NCBI GenBank assembly: GCA_000934455.1
Contig: KN886704.1
Span: 7,423-71,422, forward strand
Direction: 5' to 3'
DNA: 64,000 nt
Source of the DNA: Apostichopus parvimensis
Taxonomy: Eukaryota; Echinodermata; Holothuroidea; Aspidochirotida; Stichopodidae
Under the pieces are notes generated by a model. It was not told the DNA's origin and ran no database searches. It was given only the letters and a program-made list of their open reading frames with translations. Position numbers and translations under genes: made by a program. Below, piece by piece: positions 1-12,180 of the stretch; position 1 is the stretch's first letter, and every line of letters begins with the position of its first letter.

Positions 1-383
1 GTTGAACACTATTATGATCCTTTAAAATCCATTTTAAATCATATCTTAATAGCCAATGTTTACATTAAACTCTCGAGTATATTAGCCATGATTCAATATT
101 CAGTCGATAAGTGAGATAAGTGAGTGAGTCAAACACAGTTGAGTAAATGTCAGACATCCTGTTCTATACTATACTAAGGGTCGTATTGATTATTCGTGTC
201 AAAGATAGAAGAAGGATATGGACGGGTAATACTTTGACTTTGCTATTGAACTATGTACGCAAGATTTAGGGAGGTATAATTGCTGTTTGGTTCGACTCCC
301 TCATTGCCGTTACCAACATCAAGTCAAAAACAGTTGTGTACCGTGGTATACGAGACCTCGATAAAAACTAAAATTCAAAATAG
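1..383. other. No gene seen; possible SINE scrap
   Basis: I see no open frame or splice structure here. A B-box-like stretch (GGTTCGACTCCC near 287-298) could be part of another tRNA-derived SINE, but the flanking bases do not form a T-arm and no A box sits at the right distance. Confidence 0.4.
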
Positions 384-665
384 TATTAATAATAATAGTA
401 ATAGTAATCAGTAGTTATTTTTACGACGCTTAAGCGACTGCGAATGTGGGAGAAGCCCGCAAAGGCTTAAGGATATCAACTTACACGTCGGGTGGCTTCC
501 AATTCAATATTTTAACTCAAATTTGGAATCTTTTCAACTTAGAAAGTCATTTCAGATGGGAAAACCGTAGATTGCTCTTGGGATGAAAAACACGCCTTAC
601 TATGAGCCGGCCGGGTACCGAACCCGACACTTTCCGAATGATAAGCCTCACTGCTTCAAATGCCA
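384..665 (-). repeat. tRNA-derived SINE
   Basis: Read on the minus strand, the head (about 665 down to 600) has an A-box-like TGGCATTTGAAG. About 40 bases later a B-box-like GGTTCGGTACCC lies in a near-complete T-arm (TCGGG/CCCGG around TTCGGTA). About 210 bases of body follow, ending in an ATT/ACT-rich tail near 384-404. This order (Pol III head, body, short simple-repeat tail) is that of a tRNA-type SINE. No second copy was seen in the window, so the family and exact ends are inferred. Confidence 0.45.
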
Positions 666-683
666 CCGCCTTTATTCACTCGG

Positions 684-763
684 TCACAGCACCGTCTCTG
701 TGGTGCTGTGCTCCTGTGCTGGGCTGTGCCGGTGCTGTACTGTGCTGCAGCACCGGTGCTATT
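684..763. repeat. Degenerate GTGCTG/CAGCAC cluster
   Basis: A GC-rich island in AT-rich sequence, built of repeated GTGCTG and CAGCACC words in both orientations, including GTGCTGCAGCACCGGTGC. It could fold into short hairpins. The open frames across it are by-products of the simple composition. Confidence 0.5.
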
Positions 764-2161
764 CTTTTGGAGCTTAAAGGGAGAACACAACTTTCTCTAA
801 TTTATGCGGCAATGTTTAACTAATCGCATAAATATCATCAAGCTGTGTGACTAGTCTCTGCTTAAATTCTGTGAGTTCGCTGTCAATATAGCACTATAAC
901 TTAAATTGACTATTGCAACTACCCAAACTATGATAGGAACTTCCATAAAATAGCAAATCTACATATCATTAAAACAATTACCAATAATCCCTTAGACGAA
1001 TGCTAAACATGGAATAATAGAAACAAGATATTAAGATGCAGGTGGCATGTTATATTCCTCCCTATAAAGGTTTGCATTTCTCCACGAGGACTGTGTAATA
1101 GTTGGTTATATGCTCAAAATCATCTTCAAAGTTTAATAGCTGAGATTCACAGTCTCATTTGATTAAATACTTCTTTGAGCTTGAATGTTTGTCTAAAAAA
1201 ATAACTTAGTGGTAATACAAATAAAATGGTAAACAACTTGACCTTCCTACCCAATACTAATGATTGTCATTTACTGAAGATAAAATGAACTATGATATTT
1301 ACCCTTACCTTCATTGTCTATGACGTTTTTTGTCTGTTTATATTCCACAAGGGAATGTTTTCATTGCAAATGTTAATATCCTCCCTAGATTGGATGAGAT
1401 ACGATTTTATTGAAAGGTAATGAGGTCGGAGCTCGATGTGGCATTATTTCGCAGACGATTCGGTAAATTTACAGTTTACTTCAACTATATAATCCATAGC
1501 ATGATATTGGAACGTCAATAGCGCTGGGCTAAATGATAAACTGATCGTTATCGTTTTTTTTATTCTCAAGGCAACGTAATGGTTGATAATGAGCTGTAAT
1601 GCATGGAACACTGCTCTCTTGTTATAGTCGATACACGTCGTGGGTGATTGTGATCTAAGCATTGATCGAATTGATACTGTGCGGTATTTCGTGTGAACTT
1701 GATATTTGAAAAGGTTAAAGGTAACAGTTGGGATGTGATTACGTAGGTTTTTTTTTTTTTTTTTTTTAACTAAATGTTCATCTTTGCTACGACGGGGACG
1801 GAAATGTATGCTATGGTGTATGTGACTACACGGTAATCATAAACTGTAGAAGTCCTAAGCTTTGGGTATAAAGCTTATCTCCATTTTATATTTTGATTTA
1901 AATTTTTTCAATTAGGAGAGATTAGGTGTGTTGAGTCCATGGCTAAATTTCCCCGTATTCTTACTCAACGTTTTAAGTTTGCGCATGCGCACATTGAAAT
2001 GGTATCAGTGGAACTGAAGAGGATGGTCACAAATTTAAATCAGTTTTGATAAGTTATAGACTTCCAACAGCCATTCTCTTAACAATTCTAGTTGTATCTC
2101 TATACAACGCTTTATTAATTTGCAAATTTCAGTAGGAAGATTCTTTAAGCTGATATAAATG
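764..2161. other. No gene seen
   Basis: AT-rich sequence without convincing coding potential. A T-run lies near 1750-1767. A short minus-strand open frame at 1444-1662 has no family-like features. Confidence 0.5.
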
Positions 2162-2193
2162 ATGAATTCCATTAATGAATTAATGGAATTCAT
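2162..2193. repeat. Near-perfect 15-bp-arm palindrome
   Basis: ATGAATTCCATTAAT is followed by GA and then by its exact reverse complement ATTAATGGAATTCAT. The 32-base palindrome could extrude as a cruciform or serve as a dimeric site for AT-binding homeodomain-type factors. No function is shown. Confidence 0.85.
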
Positions 2194-2472
2194 TAATTAA
2201 CTTAGTTGTCATACAGTTCAGTTAATCACATGAACATCAAACTCCTCAGAATTCCACATGACGTTGTATCGACACAAGCAACATATATACAATGCACTAT
2301 AGATATTTATCACGTAAAATATCGTAAATGTCATACCAGGGTGTTCTGCATATGGCGTTACAAGATACATTTTCTGTCGGTTTGATAGAGTTGATGAAAC
2401 AATAGATTTAAATGTAGGCCCGGGGAATATATACTGTAATCGGTTTTGCTTAAAATGATCATTTCCATACAT

Positions 2473-2640
2473 TTAACATGTTCGAATATAATTAACACTA
2501 CTTGGAACAATATTAACTGTTACATTTCTATATGTGGGTAATCCCCGGTCTGTTACTGTAAACACAATGTAAATGTATTTGTACTGAAAATATCGGCTAG
2601 TTGTTGAAACTTGAAACTTTATTCCTTCAGACTGCGAAAA
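2473..2640 (-). pseudogene. Cadherin-repeat-like fragment
   Basis: On the minus strand a frame follows an acceptor-like TTTCGCAG and reads through VFTVTDRGLPTYRNVTVNIV. This resembles the end of a cadherin repeat, where a Y-x-hydrophobic strand leads to DRGLP and then a hydrophobic V-x-V-x-V strand. The DxND calcium motif expected next is absent; the frame gives PSSVNY and soon stops. The frame re-opens downstream (2218-2472) without clear cadherin motifs. It may be a gene scrap or a chance match. The composition is as AT-rich as the surroundings. Confidence 0.3.
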
Positions 2641-2659
2641 TGTCAGTATGAACAATTTA

Positions 2660-3020
2660 CCTAAGGTCGACCTGTCGAAACTTGTCCATATTTGGGCATG
2701 CGTTGTAGGGATAATGGGTGGTTTGCATCACATTTGTAATACTGAAGGTGATATTTTGAGTTAAGAAAAAAAACTCACACACTTCACATCCAGGAAAAGT
2801 CGGAAGATAAACGTAGTTGACTTATGAATGGTAGGTTTAGAATGATTAGTAAGAAGACAGTGGCACGGGAAGGAGAATATAGGTGGCGCACTGCTAGAAA
2901 CGTTTCCAGTAATGCAGTGTTAGGGAAGATAAGAAATTGCAATATGTACTAGACTGGTAATAGTAAAAAGTATCGTCGCTCGTAAATCCCAAACTAGTAA
3001 GTATTGGGTATTATACAATT
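2660..3020. other. No gene seen
   Basis: AT-rich sequence with no supported frame, splice structure or repeat. Confidence 0.5.
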
Positions 3021-3370
3021 ACCATGGTTGCTCCTTTGTTAGTTATTATTAGTAACCTTTCAGATTTGCCAATACATAATTTGATTATTTACATTCAGAA
3101 CCAATCATACAAGCTATTTACCGAGTGCCAGATACATAATACATAATTACATAATAAGATTACAAATTATTATTATAATTTCAAACGTCTACCATTGTTA
3201 CCCTGTCTCTGCTCATTCCTTCAGATTTCTAGCAATGTACAATTATAACAAGTTTACGCATCCTTCACTAGCTTTTTTATACATTTACGATGATTGCTCC
3301 CTCATGATATTATTAGTAAATTTTCCAATTTGCCAATACACAATTTGATTATCTGTATCCAGACCGCCTT
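3021..3370 (+). repeat. Two diverged copies of a ~264-bp direct repeat
   Basis: A block around 3025-3105 recurs around 3288-3365. Shared words include TTGCTCC, TATTATTAGTAA and TTTGCCAATACA followed by AATTTGATTAT. The TTTGCC words lie at 3065 and 3329, an offset of 264. Divergence suggests an old local duplication. Confidence 0.6.
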
Positions 3371-4014
3371 TACTTCCTTCACAAGAATCTGACACACATT
3401 ATCAATGTCATTTAGTTAGTCTTTAACACTGGAAGCCTTTATCCTGTGTTCTCGTTTACATTACAAAATATTACAATCCGTCTGGGAATGTATCCTCGAG
3501 TCCCCCCATGAAACCTTAATTGAATCACAGATTACATCTTGTCATTACAAGGTTACCATGGAAACACGTTTGTTTTCGTCTTACTCTGAACGTACGCTTA
3601 GGGTTTCTGCATTCCTCTTCTGTAAATGTCAAGTACTAAGCAACTGAAATGGAGAGACTTTTTTCTTGGCAAAGTGTCGCTGTTATTACAGTAACCATTC
3701 GAAATTGGGGGAACCAAGTGTGTATACTGCTTATTTGGTATTTGCTGACTGGTTAATTCAAAGTCGGCATCATTAAAGGTACGCATGTTGACTTTGTCTG
3801 AGAAAAATAACACTTATGAAAGAAAGCGAATGAGAATATTGACGTGACCAAATAGTATAGAATAAATTGTAAATATTTAGTGTAAAACGTAAATTGCTTG
3901 TGACTAATATCTTTTATGTGGATGGTTTGTACATCACACGTTGAAGCACTTTCACTCACCGGAATAACTTTGTTTCCTATTAATTCTTCATACTGACTGG
4001 GAAACACTTTGTAG

Positions 4015-4056
4015 GGGTTTCGGGAGGGGGAAGGGGGGAGGCGGGAGGCGGGAGGT
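4015..4056 (+). repeat. G-rich tract with quadruplex potential
   Basis: Five or more runs of three to six G with short spacers (GGGAGGGGGAAGGGGGGAGG and on) fit the simple G-quadruplex pattern. A C-rich run on the same strand follows near 4740-4766. No gene is attached to either. Confidence 0.6.
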
Positions 4057-6790
4057 GAACGATGATTAGGCATTCTCGTATGATGTTACAGCAATACTAG
4101 CGAGTTTTACTATCCTCACAGCAACAGTCTTTGATATAAATATGCAATGTATGATATCAGCGTTACTTACTGTGACCTTACATTTCTCCCATAACATCAA
4201 CCAGGACTATTTTGGTATATTGATAACACACGATAACAGTCCATGGTACTCTTGATACAGACCTATCATCACACAATCCGTTTCAGAATGTATAAAAGAA
4301 GAAAAGCCTTTGATCATCTCAAAGGTAATCGTATTGATATTGAACAGCAGATGGTAAGGCAAACAAATAGTACCGGTTGACTGAATGCAATAATTATCCT
4401 CATAAATAACGAATGATATGACTTTGGTCTACTTTGCTGCATCATCACTGCGGCCGGTATAATATATAGCAGTCTAAAACAGTTAGGGCAATTATTTTAC
4501 CAACACAGGGGACGTATTTTTATCCTATCAACTTTGGGTAACGTTTTTGCTCCTACATATAGATCTAGTTTACCTAGTGTTGGGTAAAATCTTTGCCCAC
4601 CTTTTTGTTTTAAGAGTGTGGGGTCATTGTTTATCATCACTTTACAATATCGATTACTTTGTATGAAATATTCAGAATGAAGCACAATACGTTACGTTCT
4701 GATCAGCATTCTTAGGCCAAGGAATATTGTAGAGTATGCACCCCCCTCCCCCATCCGCCTCCCAAAATTAAAACGTCAAATGTCATAAATGTTCTTGGTC
4801 CAATTCAACGCCTATGTATATGGTCGTCACTAAGCTAATTGGAATATCCGGCAGACATAGATGTCATAAAAGATAAGATGGATATACTGTGATTATACTT
4901 TTTTTGTATTAATTGGTTATGGTGATACCACTTGAAGCACTCGTGTCGAAATGTTGATTGAATACATTATTTTTAGTTATAATTAAACTGCGACATAAAT
5001 GACGATATGCACTGGCGAGACTAAAGTACAACAATATGAAGAAAATAAGAAAAGAAAAGAGATGGAAAAAGGGTGAAAGTATATCGTATAGACTATATGC
5101 ATTGTTCAGTGGCATTTAGTAGTATAGTATATTATTAATGAACAGGAGTATTGTAATTGTGTGACGTCACATGGTAGAGATGATTTGATTGGATGATTTT
5201 AAAATATGAATGAGAAAGGTATGGTCTGCATACATATTTGTTTGGTTGAAAAAAATTGTCAGTGTTTTCTTTTCTCGTTAATTAGGGTTCGCCGAGTTAA
5301 AATTCGATCACAGCAATCTCTCTTTCGTCATTTGCAAGGTGCTGAATATGTAAGTGGCAATGGAATGTTAAGAAATGTTTAAAAATATATATGAACCTAT
5401 AAACCATAATCAGTTTCGACGTATAACGCTTTGATGATTTGATAGGAAATCGAAGTCATTGCCTCATGTAGTTCATACTTAAGCAATGTGAGGGTAGACT
5501 AACGCACATGTGTATTGTGTAATATGTCTATAGCCTAAGCTAGGCAACCTTTAGTCAGTGGGGCATCAACAAAACGATGTCTTTCACTAATAAAACAAAG
5601 AAACCTGTCAGGAAAATCCCCCGTGGAGCAACAAGTAACTAATTTACAAATTAATTAACTCATTGTCAACGCGCAATAGTATCAAGCGTACGATCTAAGA
5701 AGTACGTAAAAAAAATAGTTAGTAAAAACAATTCTTTACGCACGAAGCGTGGTTAATTTGTAAATAATTACAGTAAGCGTCTGGTATAAAGTCGGAGTTG
5801 CCGTTCATATCCAATGTCTTAAGTGCTTTGGTGTGCATTCAGTCATGTGCAACCACGCGCGTCGCTTTGGGTTCAAAACGAATGAAGCGTTCGAATATAA
5901 TATTAGCTTATTGGTTCGATTAAAGCAGTAGTTTGCATTGGAATGGTTCTTCGGAAGCTTTCCATTACAATCATATTATCGAGAATTGGTCGATTTATTA
6001 ATATAATAATATAAATAAAATTAGAAAATATTACAAACACTTCATCCAGATTCCCGATTCAAGTAATATTTGTATCTGTTTTAATATTTTAATATATATA
6101 TTTTTTAAATTTCAACACATTTGATATCTAGAGACTTTCATTGCTAAATAAGTGTTGTGTTGGAATCGCAATGGCAAAGTGAGTCATATAGAATCTGTTT
6201 TATTAGTCTGTTATAGTTTTTGATCTCACCTTCATGTGACCTGTCATACATTGCTTTGAAATTATAGCTAGTTGCTATGGTAACATAACACTTCTTCGAT
6301 CACCGTATAAAGCTCTTTGAATCAATTTGTGACAGATTTACTGGGATGTTTGTTACACAAAAATCCCATGACGATGCCGTTCATATGCATCTTTAGTTAA
6401 TATTGAAGTTAATAAGATATAAATCGTTTCTTGTTTACTCTGTAGATAACTGATATCGATATAAAAACAATTAAATATACTTCAGAGAAAACCAATATTG
6501 AATATTTCATCAATTGTATTAATCACTCACTCACTACTTTTCACCTCGCCGATATATCTAGGAGGCAGTCTTAGCTATAGAGCAGTAATAATGTTTGGTT
6601 ATACAAAAATGATAAAGCAAATAAAAAAATTATTTATTGTAAATCTTTCGATAAAAATATCAAATGTTAATTTTAAAGATTTATGTCTAACACATTCATA
6701 GCCAAGATCAGATATAATGTATGTCTTAAAGTTCATTTCTGTTCTGTATATACAGGTGTACTCAGACCCGTAAGCGCGACGTAGGGGTTG
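4057..6790. other. No gene seen
   Basis: AT-rich sequence. A palindromic CRE-like GTGACGTCAC lies at about 5160-5169. A 21-codon frame from 5577 is too short to support. No repeat or exon structure was found. Confidence 0.45.
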
Positions 6791-6792
6791 GG

Positions 6793-7290
6793 TGAGAGGG
6801 GGGGGGGGAGGGGGCATACACCATTCCAAATTTTCAACTGTCTCCATCTTTCTGTGTATACAGAACATTCTTCCAGGCTTGCCCCGGGAGAGTTAACTCT
6901 AAATGTTTCAAATGCCACACCTCCAATTGATCGGGTTGTACTTAGCACCCTTAATTATTCCAAAATAAATCTTTCCTCCAGGATGATGTTTAATATCAGG
7001 AATCATATCTCCAGCAAAACCGACCCCCTCCCCATAGAAATTCCCCCTCACCATAGAAAGTCCTCCTCCCCATAGATGCATGCTGCTTTAAGCTGAAACT
7101 AGAAAAAAACAAAAAAAATAGTACTACATTTTCCCAATCGATATCAATTTCATTTGTGAGATTTGACGCAGCTTAACGTGAAAGTCGCCCCGCGGCATCC
7201 TCTACCCAGGAAAATTGGGGACCGTTTAAAATTAGGATGGGCTTAAGGCCCGACTACCCCAGCCCCAACCCCACCCCCACCCCATTCCCC
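6793..7290. repeat. G-rich and C-rich tracts
   Basis: A G-run block lies near 6797-6815. A short C-rich motif, CCATAGAAA or a variant, recurs about three times between 7030 and 7075. Near 7257-7289 a run of CCCCA/CCCCAC words occurs. The last gives a spurious minus-strand frame rich in GWG. Both ends have quadruplex potential on one strand. Confidence 0.55.
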
Positions 7291-8838
7291 AATCCTCCGC
7301 CTTGCGTACGTGATATCTATCTGCATTGTGTAAAAAACATTGAAAGCCAAAACAGTAGAATGCTTTAAACTGAATCTGGCAGAATAAATGAAGAATGCCG
7401 TAGACGTTTACATCACGTAAGTAGTTACCTCGTCGCCAATAATTATTGACAGCCTGGGCGTTCATGGGTAAAATGATGTAGCGAAAAACAAATACTCGAT
7501 GGAATTGTATTTTGATTGGATGGCTTTGCCGATAGACTTCTAACTAACACTCTTATTGATATCATGTGGCGATTTCCCACCATCATTCGGTGGACATTTC
7601 TTTTTAGAATCAAGGTTTTTAAGTTGTAGGCTTGTCAGATATTTGAGAACACTCCTTCTCTTTCCAAGGAGACCCGAGAGGAGAGCGTGTATTGAATTTT
7701 GAAAGCTGTAATATATTCTCGCATATATTATATATATTCTGTATTTTCTCGTCTGCAAATTTTGAAAGGATTTCTATCTCTGTGTAAAGTTATATTTAGC
7801 CAGCGTTAGTAAGGTCTGCCTGCATTTTGTCGTAATCTAGTTGTCATGCTTGTCGTGTTCGTCTTATTGCGGAAAGGGAATTTTTTTTTAAATGTCAACT
7901 CGTAAGGACTGGAATTTAAATGTCTGTCGAGATGTATTTTTTTACCTTCTGATGACGTCAGGATGACGTACGTGAAATAGAAACTGTTTGCTGTTGGAGA
8001 TAATTATCAATTGCTCTTGTCAGATAGCGTTATGGCGCGATCACCGAGTCAGTCCTGGAGAGAAAGGTGTTAGTAAATATTTAGACTATTAAAATTCATT
8101 CATTTTGGCATTTGTTTGCCCGAAAAGAAACTCAAATATGCTTAGTGTGAATATTTTTACTTTCATGTCTTCGACAATTGAAAAGTGATATTTATATTAT
8201 ATATCAGTGGATTGAATGTTGCGAAAACAATTTTCAGTCAAATTATTTGCTGCTTGACTGGAATTGTAATGACCGATCGATACCCGTTGGGGGAAAAAGA
8301 GTTAAACCTTGAAGCTTTAGGGATGTTTGTCACGTTCAACACGTATAAGTTTGATAATAGATCACCAGACCGTGAAAACAAAATGTGATTACATGAATAA
8401 CATTTATCATTTGGAATGGAATAGAGGAATGCAGGAATCGTCACATAAAAACAACACATGATGTTGATAGCGACAATGTGTACTTTGTTCGTGCGATAGC
8501 GAACGACAGTTTCATTTAATGCAGTAATTTCACGTTTTAGGGAAGACTTGTAGGCCTTGAATATTGACAGTAGGATACGAAAGTTTCAACAACTTACCGT
8601 TAGAGAAGCGTGTCTTTGATACTATTTGGTATGGTACTTTTATATCATGGATTTACTGTACATGCCGCTGTCTAGACATGTACAAACTGTACCAAAAGCA
8701 ACTGTACTAAACAAATTGTAGCAATCGGCGGATGCGGTATGTGAAGTAAGGGATTAATAATTTCAATGCAAGGAGGCCGGAGGAAGGTCAACGTTGTACC
8801 GGATATTGCTCTAAGTGATTTCTAAAATTGACGAAATC
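7291..8838. other. No gene seen
   Basis: AT-rich, with no recognisable exon, RNA gene or repeat. Confidence 0.45.
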
Positions 8839-8844
8839 ATGGAG
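8839..8844 (+). other. Possible alternative RASEF start (ATG GAG then a perfect donor)
   Basis: ATG GAG is followed directly by a strong donor, GTACGT, at 8845. That ends the exon in phase 0, matching the phase-0 start of the first visible RASEF exon (14315). Splicing the two would give M-E-ERERREQ and a RASEF form lacking the EF-hand part. A CRE site (TGACGTCA) lies just inside the putative intron. There is no transcript evidence, and short ATG-donor matches occur by chance. Confidence 0.15.
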
Positions 8845-8850
8845 GTACGT

Positions 8851-10520
8851 ATGACGTCATTACTAAATGTTGAGAGTCGAGAAGCTGTGTTTGTAGGTTA
8901 GAGAAATATTGAAAACTAAATACAGTTTATATTTTTATCGTAGACTTATCGTAGCTTACTTTCATAATTGTAGGATACGTGGAGAATTATACAACAGTTT
9001 CGTGTCATTTTGTTAATTAACTTGTTTGTAATAACCACGGTGGATCGATTTCTCAATTACAATTCCATGTTCAATCAAAACGTCAATTGAGATCTCTCCC
9101 GTGATAACGTCGATGGTAATGAGCGTTGATTACACAGTTAAGAATCATATCACGTGGTAATATAATTGTATATTACTTCCATGTATTTGACTTTGCAATT
9201 CGTAAGTGGGCGGCGAGTTAATCTGACATACGCACCAGGCTGTGTTTTTAAGTGCTTTTTGGTAGTTTTACTTGGATAGTGTAGTACATAATGCAATATT
9301 TTAAATGACTGTATGGCAATATTACCATATGTGTTATGTGAATGTGTATGACATGCGACAGTAGGACAGAGAGCTAACATTTCCTTTCACGCTGTATGTA
9401 TTCGTAATTAACGAACGCTTGTGTATATAAGCTTTTATGTTATCATTGTGCACGATGTAGGTATTGTGGTTTGGTTAATTTAGTGATTAAATAGTGTTAT
9501 CGTTATTATATGATGGGTTTGACGTCGTACAAGTACAGTGTACGTTGATAGCTATATGATTTCACATGTCGCTTCCAATGTTTGTTGGTTTTGTCTCGCT
9601 GCTGCGGTACGACAAAGTACACAAAAACCAGCCTTCAAATGTGACATTGTATTTGACATTGAGTACTGTGTATTAAGCTTGATTAAGCTATATATGTGGC
9701 TATATATGTGGATTAAGCTTGATATGTGGCGTAAGTGTGGCTGTATCGTGCGGTATCGGTGAAATAAGAAGATTTTATGACTTGCGCATGTGAACACTGG
9801 TACTCCAAAAAAGTAAACATGTGTTGTTCTTTGTATGTAATGTTTATAATGAGTGAACTTATGCGTGCGGCTTTTGGGAATTATACACCATTAAATATAG
9901 TGAAAAAAATGAATAGATGTGGACTAACATCTGCTTTAGTCAAAGCTATTACACCGAACCACTGAACTAATTCCGCAACATCGATCTGGCAATCCCTCAT
10001 AGGTCAACAGGGTTGACCACAATGTTGGTTGGGATTCCAATGTATCATACTGCAATATTTGAAGTGATCTTCCTGTTCTAAACGTCACCTTACCGTTATA
10101 ATGTTGTATAGTTGTTTACTAGTTATAACTCTCATCGCAAGTCATTACAGTATTGGTCATTTTTCACAACTATTACACTCAAAGTAACCCAACGGTTCAC
10201 TACGTACTGTTTGTAGATAAATATAGAAATGCCCGGGGATGTAAAACCTATTATACCTATAACGATACACTAGAGTTACTAAGTGGTCTATAATAGTAAT
10301 GCTATACCTCGAACAAATTTGTTCAAAAGAGAAAGGTTATTGAGGTCAATAAAAGGTTGGGACTATAACCTTTTAAATAACTACAGGGCAAATAAAAGTT
10401 TTTGTATCAAACACGTAATACATGAATTCATATAGCAGACCGAACAAAAGAAAACCCAACAAAGCGGTAATGGTAATGTGGTATAACGCCTCAAGGTGTG
10501 AATACTGCTTACACTGTAAA
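8851..10520. other. No gene seen
   Basis: AT-rich. A small direct repeat of TATATGTGG and ATTAAGCTT words lies at 9675-9728. Several 60-80 codon frames lack family features. Confidence 0.45.
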
Positions 10521-10522
10521 CT

Positions 10523-10593
10523 ATTCAATACAATTCAATTCAATTCAATACAATTCAATTCAATACATTACAATACAAATATTCAATACAATT
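10523..10593 (+). repeat. (CAATT/CAATA)n simple repeat
   Basis: About a dozen CAATT, CAATA and CAATACA units in a row, slightly degenerate. Confidence 0.85.
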
Positions 10594-10663
10594 GGTAGTA
10601 GTAGTACTTTTCTTCCTCGAAGGTATTCAATTCAGAATTTTCAATGGTATTGAAAATATATTG

Positions 10664-10690
10664 AAGGGGGGGGGGGGGTGGGTGTGGGCA
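10664..10690 (+). repeat. G-run with GGGTG extension
   Basis: A run of about twelve G followed by TGGGTGTGGG. A similar poly-T then poly-G junction lies at 11338-11354. Both are likely slippage-prone and hard to sequence. Confidence 0.6.
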
Positions 10691-11924
10691 CCCTCCGAGC
10701 ATACATCACAATAAACACACAAAGGAAGAAACACGAACGTGCACAATGGAACTCTCGAAATGAAGTTAACAATGCATGAACTGATACCTTTATACCCGGC
10801 CTTTCGGAACTGTATCCTAGTATAGATGTGTTTTATATTAACAATACTAAATTTATACAACAAGTTCATTCACGCTATCCTCAGGAGGTCAACGACTGTC
10901 TTTTCGGAATGTCTGAGGATGTTGATTCTAGATCGAGTGCTTATCAACGTTTAGTATTTGCTTTCAAAGTCCATTTATAATTGAAGGGCGATTTGGTTTG
11001 ATTATGTTGAAGTATTGCTTTGACTAACACTCGTCAGGGTTGAAAACAAAAACGTTCCAGACTGGCGAGGGTTTTCCGTTTAACTTATTGAAGAAAATAT
11101 TGACCACCTATTCAACTTGACTTGAGTAGTAGACTTACAGTGTATGTGCTTTGTTCAAATAGAGCGCAATCACACTCACACACGCACATAAAAAACCGGT
11201 TGAAATTATTCATGAACATGGCCATGACGTCATACATATTCTTGCAACCTGATATAACTATCTCATGGTACCGGTAATACGCCAAGGGGTTATTTGTATT
11301 CACACTAACATGGGGTTTCCTATGACCCGTCTAAGATTTTTTTTTGGGGGGGGGGTACCGGGTTCATGTTTCAAAACAGACTAAAGAATGAACAATTGGA
11401 ATACAGTGGTGTCTTTACGTTGCGGTGTCTGATTCAACAGTGCTAGACTACTTTTATTACAGTAGATGATCGTTACTGACGTTTATGAGTAGGAGATGAA
11501 AGTTGGTCTGAGTCGTTTAGTTGATTTGATATTAGTACTAGAATAAGGAAGTAACAACAATGTACAAGCCCTTTCGATTAGGAGAATGGTTTTAAAGGGA
11601 CAGGAAGTCTATTAAAATGACATCACTGCATTGGTTGTAGGTTTGTTAAGATTTTTAAGAATGATCTTATCAACTGTCGACATTCTTAGCAGCTTGAAGA
11701 TTAACGCGGGGTCTGATTTAGACACATTCGTGATTGGTTTTGTTTTTGTTTTTGTTTTTACCATTTCTCTATGTATAATATTTACTTTTAACGGTTTCCG
11801 ATAACTTAGATTCAATATCGGCCGACACCGTAAGTTCAGAAAAAATCGGATGGAAACATTGTAAATATGAAGTTAGGCCGTAAAGAAATGTCGATATCTT
11901 GTGAAAAAATGATAGCGCCGGCAG

Positions 11925-12180
11925 ATAGCTGAAGTTAATATACATTTTACCGATACCAATGTAAGGTCGATATAGCCAATATCGGCTGGTACCGATATTG
12001 CATACAGTAAGGTGCGACAAAAGTATTTCGAGAGGGGTATTGGAAACTAACATATCGAAAGGCAAATATCTAAAGTTGATATCAATTTTACCGATATCGA
12101 TATTAGACCGATATTGGCAATATCGGCTGGTGCCGATATTGCATACAGATAAATGTAGTACGTCAAGGGGGTTATTGGAC
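11925..12180 (+). repeat. Two copies of a 141-bp tandem repeat
   Basis: The block containing CCAATATCGGCTGGTACCG and CGATATTGCATACAG (about 11940-12010) recurs at an offset of 141 bases (about 12080-12150). Both copies are rich in CGATAT/ATATCG half-palindromes. A weaker third match may lie near 11795-11830. Open frames here on both strands follow from the repeat. Confidence 0.75.

Noticed and set aside
287-298. B-box-like GGTTCGACTCCC, possible tRNA gene
   Set aside because: The bases on each side do not form a T-stem, and no acceptor stem or anticodon arm can be drawn.
583-823. Two overlapping plus-strand frames rich in Cys and Leu
   Set aside because: They read antisense through the SINE head and the GTGCTG simple-repeat cluster.
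5577-5642. 21-codon frame MSFTNKTKKPVRKIPRGATS
   Set aside because: Basic and neat, but too short, without promoter or splice support.
7232-7465. Minus-strand frame with a GWGWGWG stretch
   Set aside because: The stretch comes from a CCCCAACCCC-type simple tract; the rest matches nothing.
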